Positions 17,784 through 27,126 are shown, numbered from the stretch's first letter. The stretch is DNA of 64,000 bases from Gemmatimonadaceae bacterium (GCA_025362035.1 JANYIN010000163.1:1-64000), one strand, 5' to 3'. A program made the numbers and translations. The notes: a model not told the origin generated them from the letters alone.

Positions 17784-18962
17784 ATGTCCATCTCGCTCGA
17801 TCATCCATTTGTCGGTCCCCACACGGAGAGCCGCGCCCAGACGCGGGACTTCGCGTGGCATGCCTACAGCGTCGTCGCCGCGGCGACCATGGTGCTGGTC
17901 GGTCTGATCTGGGACATCTCGTGGCACATGTCGATTGGCCGCGACACGTTCTGGACGCCGGCGCATCTGTTGATCCAGGCCGGTGGGCTGACCGCGGGTC
18001 TTGGATCGGGCCTCCTCGCGCTCCAGGTCACGTTCCGAGGCACCGCGTGGCAGAAGGCGAGCACCGTGTCGTTCTGGGGATTCCGGGCGCCGTTTGGCGC
18101 GTGGGTGTGCATCTGGGGCTGTGGCGCGATGCTCACGTCGGCGCCCTTCGACGACTGGTGGCACAACGCCTACGGGCTGGACGTCCGCATCGTGTCGCCT
18201 CCCCATCTGGTGCTGGGCTTCGGGATGCTTGGCATCCTGCTGGGCGCGTTGCTGCGTGCGCTCGCGCTCCAGAATGAAGTGGAGGACGCGCTACGAGCGA
18301 GTGCCTCGACGCTGTTCGCCATCGCCTCCGGGCTGGTCGTCACCATCGTCTCGATCTTCTGCTTCGAGTGGTCGAACGTGAACGCGATGCACGGCGGCTT
18401 GTTCTACCGGACGCTGTCCATTCCCATGCCGTTCCTGCTGGTAACGATCGCCCTGGCGGGACGCGGCCGGTGGGCGGCAACCACTGCCGCGCTCGTGTAC
18501 ATGATCGCGCTGGCCGGCACGAGCTGGATTCTGATGCTCTTTCCCGCGACGCCCAAGCTGGGGCCTATCTACCAGGACATCACGCACTACGTGCCGCTGA
18601 ACTTCCCGCTACTGCTCGTCGCACCGGCACTGGCCATCGACCTCACCCTGCGTCGTATCCGTCACTGGTCTACGTGGCGCGCCGCGCCCCTGCTCGGCGT
18701 CGTGTTTCTCGCGACATTCATCGCGGCGCAATGGCCGTTTGCGGCGATCTTGATGCGTTTTGGGCGCAACTGGTTCTTTCACGCGGACAACTTCGTCTAC
18801 TGGCAATCGCACGCGTCCGAGCGGTGGATGTTCACCTGGCAGCGTTCGCGCGCGGGCGATGCCACGCTGATCGTCCATCTCTCGACAGCGTTGCTGTTCG
18901 CGACGATCTCGGGCGCGGCCGGACTCGGTTGGGGGCGGTGGATGACACGCGTCCGGCGGTGA
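17784..18962 (+). CDS. His-rich polytopic membrane protein, unknown function
   Basis: A 392-residue protein with about nine or ten hydrophobic segments. Histidines and tryptophans recur at membrane boundaries: WDISWHMSIGRDTFWTPAHL, PFDDWWHNAYG, SPPHLVLGFG, DITHYVPLNFP and NWFFHADNFVYW. Such spacing could bind heme or copper, but I recognise no characterised family. The GTG start of the next gene, a membrane-anchored protein with HLHP motifs, overlaps its stop, and a SURF1 gene follows, which hints at copper or oxidase biogenesis. An in-frame ATG at 17736 is an alternative start. Function is unassigned. Confidence 0.7.
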   Translation: MSISLDHPFVGPHTESRAQTRDFAWHAYSVVAAATMVLVGLIWDISWHMSIGRDTFWTPAHLLIQAGGLTAGLGSGLLALQVTFRGTAWQKASTVSFWGFRAPFGAWVCIWGCGAMLTSAPFDDWWHNAYGLDVRIVSPPHLVLGFGMLGILLGALLRALALQNEVEDALRASASTLFAIASGLVVTIVSIFCFEWSNVNAMHGGLFYRTLSIPMPFLLVTIALAGRGRWAATTAALVYMIALAGTSWILMLFPATPKLGPIYQDITHYVPLNFPLLLVAPALAIDLTLRRIRHWSTWRAAPLLGVVFLATFIAAQWPFAAILMRFGRNWFFHADNFVYWQSHASERWMFTWQRSRAGDATLIVHLSTALLFATISGAAGLGWGRWMTRVRR

Positions 18963-20482
18963 CGCGCTCCGCACGCAGAGCGGTAAGCGTCGCGTCGGCC
19001 GTTTCGCTGGCGGTGCTGCTTGCCGGACACGTCGGAAGTCCGAATGTCTACTTTACCGGCATGGCCGGACCGTATTCCGTGGACGTGGCCATACGTCCGC
19101 CGCTGGTAGTGCCAGGCATCGCGGACGTGTACGTGAAGGTGGGCGATTCAACGGTGTCGCGGGTGGTGATCCGACCCGTGTTCTGGCGTGCGGGGCTGAA
19201 AGGAGCGCCCCCGGGCGATGACGCCCGCCCCGTTGCGGGACGGCGAGGAGAGTTCACCGGTCAGCTCTGGCTGATGGCGTCCGGAGCCTATGGGGTCCAC
19301 ATCACTGTCGCCGGCGCCGCCGGTTCGGGTGCAGTGATGGTTCCAGTCGCATCCGTGGCGACCGGTGAACTGGCGCTCAGCCCCTTTCTCAAGTGGCTGC
19401 TCGGGACGCTCGGTGTGCTCCTCGTAGCCGGTGCGATCACCGCGATTCATGGCGCCGTCGGCGAGAGCCAGGTGCCGCCGGGCGAGCAGGTCGCGCCGGA
19501 CCGGCGGCGTCGCGCGCGGATGGCCGCCATGGTCGCCGCGCCGGCGCTGGCGGTGCTCCTGTTCGGCGGCGCCAAGTGGTGGGACGCAGAAGCGCGACGC
19601 TATGTGCGCACGCTCTACCGGCCCGTCTCCACGCGCACCGGCGTGACAGTGGACTCGATGGTGCCGATGCTCACCCAGACGGTGCTCGACTCGGGGTGGC
19701 GTGTGGGCAACGTCGCGGCGATCATGCCGGACCATGGCAAGCTCGCGCACATGTTCGTCATCCGCGCTGACTCACCCGTCGTCTTCGCACACCTGCATCC
19801 CACCATGCCCGACCCATCGACGTTGGTGACGCCGCTGCCTCCACTTCCCGCCGGCCGATATCGCGTGTTCACCGATCTCGTTCACGAAACCGGGTTCGAA
19901 CGCACGCTAGTCGATTCCTTCATGCTCAGGGAAGCCATCGGTGCGGGCGCGACACCGAGGCTCACTGAGGATGAGGCGTGGTCGAGCGACGTAGTCAACA
20001 AGGTTGGGGTGTTTCCTCAGGCGGGCGGGCATGACTCCACCTTTTTCATCAAGTGGGACGGTCCGGAGTCGGTAGCCGCACGACAGCAGGACGTGCTCCG
20101 CTTCATCGTCTCCAATCGCCGAGGCAGAGAGATCACCGTCGAGCCCTACCTTGGCATGTCGGCGCACGCGGTCGTCGAGCGCGACGACGGCCAAGTATTC
20201 ATGCATCTGCACCCGAACGGGACGTCGTCGATGGCGTCACAGCTCGCATTCACCCTGCGTGATCGCGGCGACACCACCACGGACGGGCGGCTGAGGCTCG
20301 CGACTGATCCGATGAACCAGCTGCGCACGCCGACCCTGGTCAAGTACCTCGCCTTTCCCTACGCCTTTCCCTCACCGGGGAGATACCGCGTCTGGGTTCA
20401 GATCCGAACCGACGGAATTGTCCACACGTCGGGCTTCGAAGTGCACGTGAATGCACCCGATTCTGCCCGCGTGCGACGCTGA
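18959..20482 (+). CDS. Membrane-anchored protein with two YtkA-like HLHP domains
   Basis: A 507-residue protein starting at GTG 18959, overlapping the preceding stop. A signal-type hydrophobic stretch (VASAVSLAVLLAGHVG) opens it; two more hydrophobic segments lie near residues 143-161 and 181-200. The first soluble part (about 30-130) is a beta-rich domain. Two later modules repeat one pattern: a VFAHLHPT motif followed by LPPLPAGRYRVFTD, then a VFMHLHPN motif followed by PSPGRYRVWVQ. HxHP motifs with this context resemble YtkA-like domains linked to copper handling. The role is inferred; the domain match is by eye. Confidence 0.65.
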   Translation: MTRSARRAVSVASAVSLAVLLAGHVGSPNVYFTGMAGPYSVDVAIRPPLVVPGIADVYVKVGDSTVSRVVIRPVFWRAGLKGAPPGDDARPVAGRRGEFTGQLWLMASGAYGVHITVAGAAGSGAVMVPVASVATGELALSPFLKWLLGTLGVLLVAGAITAIHGAVGESQVPPGEQVAPDRRRRARMAAMVAAPALAVLLFGGAKWWDAEARRYVRTLYRPVSTRTGVTVDSMVPMLTQTVLDSGWRVGNVAAIMPDHGKLAHMFVIRADSPVVFAHLHPTMPDPSTLVTPLPPLPAGRYRVFTDLVHETGFERTLVDSFMLREAIGAGATPRLTEDEAWSSDVVNKVGVFPQAGGHDSTFFIKWDGPESVAARQQDVLRFIVSNRRGREITVEPYLGMSAHAVVERDDGQVFMHLHPNGTSSMASQLAFTLRDRGDTTTDGRLRLATDPMNQLRTPTLVKYLAFPYAFPSPGRYRVWVQIRTDGIVHTSGFEVHVNAPDSARVRR

Positions 20483-20545
20483 TCGCGCGACGACGTTCGG
20501 CGACGTGGAGGGTTTGGCGCACCCCCATTGCTTAGCTTGTCTGGC

Positions 20546-21241
20546 ATGTCGCTTCGAACGATCGTTTTCTGCGCCTTGGCCCTTGCCGCCGCGTCGGTAT
20601 TCTCCCGACTCGGGTTCTGGCAGGTGGGACGATTGCGCGAGCGCCAAGCCAGGAACACCGCGATCATTCACCAGGAGGCCAACGCGCCGATGGCACTGTT
20701 GGGCCTGTCGAAAGATACAGCGTATTCGCACTACCGCCCAGCGACCGTGACGGGAAAGTACGACTACGACAATGAACTGGTCCTGAGCGGCCGAACGCGT
20801 CGTGGCTCGCCGGGTGTGGACCTGCTCACGCCGGTCCGAATTTCTGGCAGCGACACGGCCGTACTCGTCAACCGAGGCTGGGTTTACTCTCCCAACGCCA
20901 GTGACGTCGACCGCGCAAGATGGCGCGAGGGCGACACCGCGCGAGTCGCGGGCTACGTCCAGCTCTTCAGCCCCGATACGAGCGTTTTGACGTCCAGATA
21001 TCCTCGGCTTGTCCGGCACGTGAGCCGACGGGAAGTCGCGGCGAAGATTCCGTATCCCGTGGCAGCGTTCTACCTCGTGGCTGTCGGCGATACCACTGAC
21101 CTCCGCCATCCCGCCCGACTGGACATGCCGGAACTCGATGAGGGATCGCACCGGAGCTACGCGTTTCAGTGGTTTGCGTTTGCGGCCATCGCGCTGGTGG
21201 GCGCGGGAATCGTGGTGCATCGGGAATACCGTCAGGTCTAA
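20546..21241 (+). CDS. SURF1-family cytochrome oxidase biogenesis protein
   Basis: A 231-residue membrane protein with one hydrophobic segment at each end, the SURF1 plan. The N-terminal landmark is FSRLGFWQVGRLRERQARN and the central one is VLVNRGWVYSP; GKYDYDNELVLSGRTRRG is the conserved loop before it. SURF1 proteins assist heme a insertion into aa3-type oxidases. The ATG at 20546 puts the first membrane segment at the normal distance; an earlier TTG at 20528 is possible. It lies 63 nt after the HLHP-domain gene, so the three may form one unit. Confidence 0.85.
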   Translation: MSLRTIVFCALALAAASVFSRLGFWQVGRLRERQARNTAIIHQEANAPMALLGLSKDTAYSHYRPATVTGKYDYDNELVLSGRTRRGSPGVDLLTPVRISGSDTAVLVNRGWVYSPNASDVDRARWREGDTARVAGYVQLFSPDTSVLTSRYPRLVRHVSRREVAAKIPYPVAAFYLVAVGDTTDLRHPARLDMPELDEGSHRSYAFQWFAFAAIALVGAGIVVHREYRQV

Positions 21242-21348
21242 GCGGATACAGGGTGGGCATACGCTATCCCTTGAGTCCCCGTGTGGCGCAGTGCAACGTA
21301 CCAGGGTCGCCGGGAGCGCAGTCACTAGTTCAATCCAAGGGTGGCAAC

Positions 21349-23271
21349 ATGTCACAGCACGCGGCTGGTCTCGCCACTGAAAAGGAAGCCCGCGACGTCG
21401 CGGAAGCAGCGCGTGAGAGCGAATGGTCCGGTCCGAGTTTCGTCCGCGAACTCTTTCTCGGCCGCTTTCGTCTCGACCTGATCCATCCGCATCCGGTGCG
21501 GGACGATCCAGACGAAGCGCTCCGCGCCACGGTGTTCTTCGCGAAGCTGCGTGACTTCCTCGTGCGCTGCGATTCCGACATGATCGATCGCACCGGGAAC
21601 ATTCCGGAGTCGTATGTGCAGGAACTCCGGGAGATGGGTGCGTTCGGGATCAAGATTCCCCTCGAGTTTGGAGGACTCGGTCTCTCCTACACGAGCTACA
21701 CACGAGCGATGGCGATGGTGACGAGCAAGGATGGCTCGCTCACGGCGCTGCTTTCCGCCAGCCAGTCCATCGGCCTGCCGCAGCCGCTCAAGCTGTTCGG
21801 CACAGAGGAGCAAAAGCGGCGGTATTTGCCTCGCCTCGCGAAGGGCGCGATTTCCGCTTTCGCACTGACGGAAGTGGATGCCGGCTCCGATCCAGCCAAC
21901 ATGCGCACGTCCGCCACGCCCAGCGCCGACGGCACCTACTGGACGCTGAACGGCGAGAAGCTGTGGTGCACGAACGGCACGCGTGCCGAGCTGCTCGTGG
22001 TCATGGCGCGCACACCGGAGGTGGTGGTGGACGGCAAGAGGCGGAAGCAGATCACCGCCTTCGTCGTCGAGGCGAATGCGCCCGGCGTGGAGATCGTGCA
22101 TCGCTGCCACTTCATGGGTCTCAAGGCCATCGAAAATGGCGTGCTGCGCTTCACCGACGTTCGCGTACCGTCCGAGAACATCATCTGGGGCGAGGGGAAG
22201 GGCCTCAAGCTCGCGCTGATCACGCTCAACACGGGCCGTCTCACCCTGCCCGCCAGCTGCGCGGGCGGTGGCAAGGCAGCCTTGCAAGTGGCGCGCACGT
22301 GGGCGAGGGAGCGCGTGCAGTGGGGACAACCGATCGGCAAGCACGAGGCCGTCGCGCAAAAGCTCGCGCTCATGGCGGCGAACACCTTCGCCATGGAGTC
22401 CGTGGCCGAACTGGCCGTGGCGCTCGCCGAGCGCGGGAAATACGACATCCGGCTCGAGGCGGCCATAGCCAAGATGTGGAATACCGAAACCGGCTGGCGC
22501 ATCGTGGACGACACGCTGCAGATCCGGGGCGGGCGCGGATACGAGACGGCGGACTCGCTCCGAGCGCGCGGCGAGCTGCCCATTCCCGTGGAACGTGCGA
22601 TGCGGGACTTCCGGATCAACCTGATCTTCGAAGGGTCTTCGGAAATCATGCGCCTGTTCATTGCGCGCGAAGCCGTGGATCACCACTTCAAGACCGCGTT
22701 CGCACTGGTGGACAGGGAATCGAGCGGCGGCGAGAAGATGGCCGCGCTGGGCCGCGTCGCGAAATTTTATCCGGGATGGTATCTGGCACGCTGGTTCGGG
22801 AAAGGCGTGGTGCCCGGAGCATACGGCGAGTTCGGAGCCTTGGCGGGTCATCTGCGGTGGGCCGAGCGCAAGGCGCGCCATCTCGGCCGCATGCTCTTCC
22901 ACGCGATGGTGCGATTCGGCCCCAAGCTCGAACGTCGCCAGATGGTGCTCTTCCGTGGCGTGGACATCGGCGCCGACCTGTTCGCCCTGACCGCCGCGTG
23001 CGTACGCGCGCAAATGCTCGCTCAGCAGGGCAATCACGACGCGGTGGAGTTGGCGGATCTTTTCTGCCGCGAAGCGCGCCAACGGATTGACCAGAACTTC
23101 CGCCGCTTCTACGGCAAGAACGACGGCGCGATTTACAGAGTGTCAGCGCGCGTGCTCGCCGGAGAGCACGCCTGGCTGGAAGAGGGCATCGTCGGGATGC
23201 TGGAGCCGACGGCCGTCGAGCACGCCGTCGATCCGGTCCCGACGCGGGCGGCCGAAGCTGCTGGCGTATGA
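21349..23271 (+). CDS. Long acyl-CoA dehydrogenase (VLCAD/ACAD9-like)
   Basis: A 640-residue flavoprotein, longer than the usual 380-400 because of a C-terminal extension like that of very-long-chain enzymes. The ACAD core shows ALTEVDAGSDPANMRTSATP and WCTNGTRAELLVVMA at the FAD site, a VQWGQPIGKHEAVAQKLA helix, the RGGRGYETADSLRA segment and INLIFEGSSEIMRLFIA, whose Glu after IF is the expected catalytic base. The extension (from about residue 470) is helical. It would oxidise a fatty acyl-CoA to the 2-enoyl-CoA and pass electrons to ETF. The ATG at 21349 follows a 107-nt gap after SURF1. Confidence 0.9.
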   Translation: MSQHAAGLATEKEARDVAEAARESEWSGPSFVRELFLGRFRLDLIHPHPVRDDPDEALRATVFFAKLRDFLVRCDSDMIDRTGNIPESYVQELREMGAFGIKIPLEFGGLGLSYTSYTRAMAMVTSKDGSLTALLSASQSIGLPQPLKLFGTEEQKRRYLPRLAKGAISAFALTEVDAGSDPANMRTSATPSADGTYWTLNGEKLWCTNGTRAELLVVMARTPEVVVDGKRRKQITAFVVEANAPGVEIVHRCHFMGLKAIENGVLRFTDVRVPSENIIWGEGKGLKLALITLNTGRLTLPASCAGGGKAALQVARTWARERVQWGQPIGKHEAVAQKLALMAANTFAMESVAELAVALAERGKYDIRLEAAIAKMWNTETGWRIVDDTLQIRGGRGYETADSLRARGELPIPVERAMRDFRINLIFEGSSEIMRLFIAREAVDHHFKTAFALVDRESSGGEKMAALGRVAKFYPGWYLARWFGKGVVPGAYGEFGALAGHLRWAERKARHLGRMLFHAMVRFGPKLERRQMVLFRGVDIGADLFALTAACVRAQMLAQQGNHDAVELADLFCREARQRIDQNFRRFYGKNDGAIYRVSARVLAGEHAWLEEGIVGMLEPTAVEHAVDPVPTRAAEAAGV

Positions 23272-23320
23272 TACGGTAGCGTTGCGCAAGCGGCCGACGG
23301 GGTGGAAGAAACCGTGCGGG

Positions 23321-23551
23321 TCACAGTACCGGCAGCCGCCTCGGCTCTTCCGTGCCGAGGAGAACCTCGTACCCCGATACCGCGATCGCCTCGCGCAATC
23401 GCTGCAGCGTGGCCTGCCCATCGTGTTCGACGACCACTGTGCCGATCGAGACGTCCGTCGCCAGGATGCCGGGTACTGGCGTCAGCGAGGTAAACACCGC
23501 TTGGACGCAGTACTGGGAGCTCATTCCGGCAATTCGAAGCCGCGTGATCAT
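23321..23551 (-). CDS. Small HMA-fold protein with a degenerate metal-binding motif
   Basis: A 76-residue protein with the beta-alpha-beta pattern of heavy-metal-associated domains: MITRLRIAGMSSQYC, then VQAVFTSLTPVPGILATDVS, VVVEHDG and LREAIAVSGYEV. In a normal HMA domain the loop reads GMxCxxC; here it reads GMSSQYC, so the first cysteine is serine and only one thiol remains. It may have lost metal transfer or bind differently. It lies antisense between the acyl-CoA dehydrogenase and the hydroxyacid dehydrogenase, alone on its strand. Confidence 0.7.
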   Translation of the reverse strand: MITRLRIAGMSSQYCVQAVFTSLTPVPGILATDVSIGTVVVEHDGQATLQRLREAIAVSGYEVLLGTEEPRRLPVL

Positions 23552-23676
23552 CCCGCAATATCGTCCGGCGGCCGCGCCTTCGGAATCTCGAATGCGGTCC
23601 CGCGTTGACGCTGCGCACTCCCCGCGACGACATTTGGTGATTGGTCCCCCAAGCCCACTCGCCCAAGCTCACTCGT

Positions 23677-24570
23677 ATGTCATCCGTTGCCTTTCTCGGT
23701 CTCGGCGCCATCGGTCGTCCGATGGCCACGTGTCTGGCCCGCGTACCGGACAGAACACTTGCTGTCTGGAACCGCACGCAGGACAAAGCCGCGTCCTTTG
23801 CGGCCGAGCACAATGTGCGTCATGCGTTCACACCTGCGGACGCTGCGCTCGGTGCTGACATCGTCATCACGTGTCTGCCCGTCTCCACCGACGTCGAGCG
23901 CCTGTTGGAGGGCCCCGATGGGCTACTCTCGGGAATGCGTACTGGCGCCGCGCTGGTAGACTGCACATCAGGCGACCCTGCAACGTCCAGACGCATGGCG
24001 GCGCGACTGGCCGAGCGCGGAATCGGCTTTCTCGATGCACCCGTGAGCGGCGGCGTGATGGGCGCGGTGGAAGGGATCCTCACCGTGATGGTCGGCGGCG
24101 ACGCGGCATTGCTGGCGCGGGTCAAGCCGACACTCGCGGCGTTCGGCAAGAAGATCGTCCACTGCGGGCCGGTTGGCGCCGGCGACGCGCTCAAGGCGGT
24201 CAATCAGGTGATGCTCGCGGTGCACATCTGGTCACTGGCCGAGGGGCTGCTCGCGGCCACCGCGGCTGGCGTAAAGGCCGATGTCGCGCTCGACGTCATC
24301 AACGCGTCCAGTGGACGTTCCAATGCCTCCATGAATCTCTTTCCTGAACGCGTGATCGGGCGTGCCTTTCCGCGGACTTTTCGCCTGGCCCTTCTCGACA
24401 AGGACGTCGGCATCGCCGCGGGCGTCGCGCGCGAGCACAGGATTCCGGCACCGCTGATGCAGCTCACCGCCGATTTGATGCGCGTCGCGCACAACGCGTT
24501 AGGTGAAGAGGCAGATCACGTGGAAGCAGTCAAGCTGCTTGAACAATGGGCCGGGCAGGAAATCACATGA
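23677..24570 (+). CDS. NAD(P)-dependent beta-hydroxyacid dehydrogenase
   Basis: A 297-residue cytosolic oxidoreductase. The Rossmann motif AFLGLGAIGRPMA is at the N-terminus, the substrate-binding FLDAPVSGGVMGA at about residues 112-124, and the catalytic Lys in AGDALKAVNQVM. These are the signatures of the 3-hydroxyisobutyrate dehydrogenase/tartronate-semialdehyde reductase family. The substrate is open. The stop overlaps the ATG of the following aminotransferase-fold gene (ATGA), so the two probably act in one pathway. The ATG at 23677 places the Rossmann motif immediately at the start, as in the family. Confidence 0.88.
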   Translation: MSSVAFLGLGAIGRPMATCLARVPDRTLAVWNRTQDKAASFAAEHNVRHAFTPADAALGADIVITCLPVSTDVERLLEGPDGLLSGMRTGAALVDCTSGDPATSRRMAARLAERGIGFLDAPVSGGVMGAVEGILTVMVGGDAALLARVKPTLAAFGKKIVHCGPVGAGDALKAVNQVMLAVHIWSLAEGLLAATAAGVKADVALDVINASSGRSNASMNLFPERVIGRAFPRTFRLALLDKDVGIAAGVAREHRIPAPLMQLTADLMRVAHNALGEEADHVEAVKLLEQWAGQEIT

Positions 24571-25820
24571 GCACCATCGTCGCACACGCGACCACGCCCG
24601 GCGTTCGTTCGCTCGAATCCATTCGCGCCGATTTTCCGGCGCTGCAGCGGCAGGAACGCGGACACACCGTGGCGTACTTCGACGGGCCTGGCGGTACGCA
24701 GGTGCCGCGCGCCGTCGCGACCGCGATGACCGACTACCTCTTTCATCACAACGCCAACACGCATTGGCTGTACCCCACCAGCGTAGAAACCGACGCGATG
24801 CTCGCCGAGGCGCGCGGCGTGTTCGCGGACTTCTTCAACGCGTTGCCGGCGGACGTGTCATTCGGCAACAACATGTCCACCATCACTTTTCACCTCGCGC
24901 GCGGCCTCGGTCGCGGATGGACAGTGGGGGACGAAATCGTCGTCACCGAACTGGACCATCACGCCAACATCGCTCCGTGGCGCGCGGTCGCGCGCGATCG
25001 AGGCCTGACGATCCGTTCGGTGCGCCTGGATCCGGCCACCTTTCGACTCGACCCCGATGCGCTGCGGCAAGCCATCGGGCCGCGCACCAGGCTGGTCGCC
25101 GTCGGTGCCGCATCGAACGCCCTCGGCACGGTCACGGACGTCGCTGCAGTGTGCGCGTTAGCCCACGAGGCTGGCGCGCTGGCATTCGTGGATGCGGTGC
25201 ACCTCGCGCCGCACCAGCTACTCGACGTGCAAGCGATCGCCTGCGACTTCCTGGCCTGTTCGTCGTACAAGTTCTACGGTCCACACGCCGGCATTCTGTA
25301 CGCTCGGGCCGGACTGGTGGATACGATCGACGTCGCGAAGCTCGATCCCGCGCCGGAGGAGGCGCCGGAACGCCTGGAGACGGGAACGCAGAATCACGAA
25401 GGCATCATCGGTGCGGCGGCCGCCGTGAACTACCTCGCATCCATCGGTGGTGGTGGATCACGGCGCGAGCGGTTGACGCGCGCGTTTGACGCGTTGCACG
25501 AGCGCGGCGCAGCACTACTCGAACGCCTCTGGAATGGCCTTTCGCGAATCGATGGCGTTACGCTCTATGGTCCGCCGCCCGGGAGCCCGCGGACGCCAAC
25601 GGTGTCTTTCACAGTTCGCGGGTACAGCACGGACGATGTGGCGCGAGCGCTCGTACGAGCGGGGGTGTACGCGTCCAACGGCGATTTCTACGCGCAGACG
25701 GTTGCCGAAGTGCTGGGGCGCGGCGCCGATGGCTTCGTGCGCGCCGGCGCGGCGTGCTATACATCGGAGGATGAGGTGCGGCTGCTGGTGGACGGGGTGA
25801 AGAACCTGGAGAAGAGGTAG
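24567..25820 (+). CDS. Class V aminotransferase-fold protein (VC1184-type, cysteine-desulfurase-like)
   Basis: A 417-residue PLP enzyme. The Schiff-base lysine is in CSSYKFYGPHAG; EHD-type cofactor contacts occur in VTELDHHANIAPW and the sugar-like FVDAVHLAPHQ stretch. The N-terminus FPALQRQE...VAYFDGPGGTQVP matches the VC1184 subfamily that is often labelled cysteine desulfurase. The loop that carries the catalytic cysteine in SufS/CsdA reads VYASNGDFYAQ here, with no cysteine, so true desulfurase activity is doubtful. The start overlaps the stop of the dehydrogenase upstream. The substrate is unknown. Confidence 0.85.
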   Translation: MSTIVAHATTPGVRSLESIRADFPALQRQERGHTVAYFDGPGGTQVPRAVATAMTDYLFHHNANTHWLYPTSVETDAMLAEARGVFADFFNALPADVSFGNNMSTITFHLARGLGRGWTVGDEIVVTELDHHANIAPWRAVARDRGLTIRSVRLDPATFRLDPDALRQAIGPRTRLVAVGAASNALGTVTDVAAVCALAHEAGALAFVDAVHLAPHQLLDVQAIACDFLACSSYKFYGPHAGILYARAGLVDTIDVAKLDPAPEEAPERLETGTQNHEGIIGAAAAVNYLASIGGGGSRRERLTRAFDALHERGAALLERLWNGLSRIDGVTLYGPPPGSPRTPTVSFTVRGYSTDDVARALVRAGVYASNGDFYAQTVAEVLGRGADGFVRAGAACYTSEDEVRLLVDGVKNLEKR

Positions 25821-25857
25821 CGGGTGAAGCTGCTCGTCCACTGAAGCGCGTCCTCGA

Positions 25858-27126
25858 TCATCGCTTCCGCGTATGCAGTTCCTTCTCCAGTGCCGGCAGG
25901 AATAGTTCGTATTTCGAACCCGCATTCCATAACACCCAGCCGTCATATCCCGCGTCGTACGTCCCCTTCTTCTGCGCCTCGATCTCGGCTGGACCGTAGG
26001 CGGGCTTGCCCAGTGTGAAGGCCTGAAGCCACGGACGAATGTGCTGGGGTTCCTTGATGCCGAGCTTCTGATCACGTTCGCGCGCTCGGGAGAGCGCGAT
26101 CTTGATCACCTGGTACGGCTCGGCATTCGGCACCTTGAGCCCGAGATCGCCGTGTGGGTAGTGTGAGGGATACACCATTGGCAGCACCACGTCCACGACG
26201 GGTGAGATTTTCTCCCACCACTGTCCCACCTCGAGTGGACCGCCCACCGTGGTGACGAGCCCGAAGATGTCCGCCGTGGTGCGCGCACCAACTCCGCCGA
26301 TGCGACCCGTGGCCTCCTTCAGATAGGCCGCCAGGAGATCGGCCTTCGCCACCCCTTTGCTGTCCGGAAACACCTGCTTGGGCAGCGACGGGTACGGCTC
26401 CGGGAAGCGGATGTAGTCAAACTGCACCTCGCCGAACCCCAGGTGTGCGAGCTCCTCCGCGATGCCGATGTTGTAGTCCCACAACTCGTGGCGATACGGG
26501 TTCACCCAGGCGATGCCCTTCTTGTCGCGCCAGACGGAATTGTCCTGCCGGCGGATGGTCCACTCGGGATGCACGCGTGCCGTGACGGAATCCTTGAACA
26601 CCACCATGCGCGCGATGGCGAGAATCTTGTGCGCGCGCAGCGTATCGAGCACGGCAGCCAGGTTCTTCACCGTACCGGCCGTGCCCGCGTTCTTCGCCCA
26701 GTTGGCGTTGCTGGTCGAGAAGTTCAGCCCGAACTCGTCCTTCATGTCGATGACGAGGGCGTTGATTTCCGTTTCGTCGGCGATCTGAACGAGCTGCCGC
26801 ATTCGCTTGGTACTCTGTGCAGCGAATCGGTTCACGTACAGGGCGCGGACGACGGGAAAGTCCTTGTCCAGCTCTCGTCGCCGAACGCCTCCGGCGGCCC
26901 CCGCCGGTCCCGCCATGCTCGGGGGACGTGACGCCGCGGTTGTCGCCGTGGCCGGGGTGGAGGGCGGAGCCTTGGTGGAATCGGCCACGTTCGCAGCTGT
27001 CGCTGGGACTGCCGCCGCGGTGTCCGTGCCGCCCGTGGAACCTCCTTCCATACCTGGGGCCTTCTTGGCGCGATCCGACGCCGCGCATCCCCACGAAAGA
27101 ACCAGCGACAAGGCAAGGAAGCGCAT
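25858..27126 (-). CDS. Lipoprotein with putative glycoside-hydrolase TIM barrel (DUF4015-like)
   Basis: A 422-residue exported protein. The ATG at 27126 gives a lipoprotein signal ending in LVLSWGC; an ATG 24 nt earlier would only lengthen the signal. A Thr/Ala/Pro-rich linker (about residues 20-85) leads to a TIM-barrel-like domain with VRALYVNRFAAQSTKRM, ALVIDMKDEFGLNF, EVQFDYIRFPEPYP and VLPMVYPSHYPHGDLG. Acidic residues at strand ends (DMKDE, QFDYIRFPE) fit a retaining glycosidase of the DUF4015 group, whose substrate is not established. It is convergent with the aminotransferase-like gene, 37 nt away. Confidence 0.75.
   Translation of the reverse strand: MRFLALSLVLSWGCAASDRAKKAPGMEGGSTGGTDTAAAVPATAANVADSTKAPPSTPATATTAASRPPSMAGPAGAAGGVRRRELDKDFPVVRALYVNRFAAQSTKRMRQLVQIADETEINALVIDMKDEFGLNFSTSNANWAKNAGTAGTVKNLAAVLDTLRAHKILAIARMVVFKDSVTARVHPEWTIRRQDNSVWRDKKGIAWVNPYRHELWDYNIGIAEELAHLGFGEVQFDYIRFPEPYPSLPKQVFPDSKGVAKADLLAAYLKEATGRIGGVGARTTADIFGLVTTVGGPLEVGQWWEKISPVVDVVLPMVYPSHYPHGDLGLKVPNAEPYQVIKIALSRARERDQKLGIKEPQHIRPWLQAFTLGKPAYGPAEIEAQKKGTYDAGYDGWVLWNAGSKYELFLPALEKELHTRKR

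Noticed and set aside
21352-23082. 576-codon minus-strand frame across the acyl-CoA dehydrogenase
   Set aside because: Antisense shadow; no domain, and composition dictated by the real gene.
24567-25820. True cysteine desulfurase (SufS/CsdA)
   Set aside because: No cysteine in the active-site loop and no Suf/Isc partner nearby.
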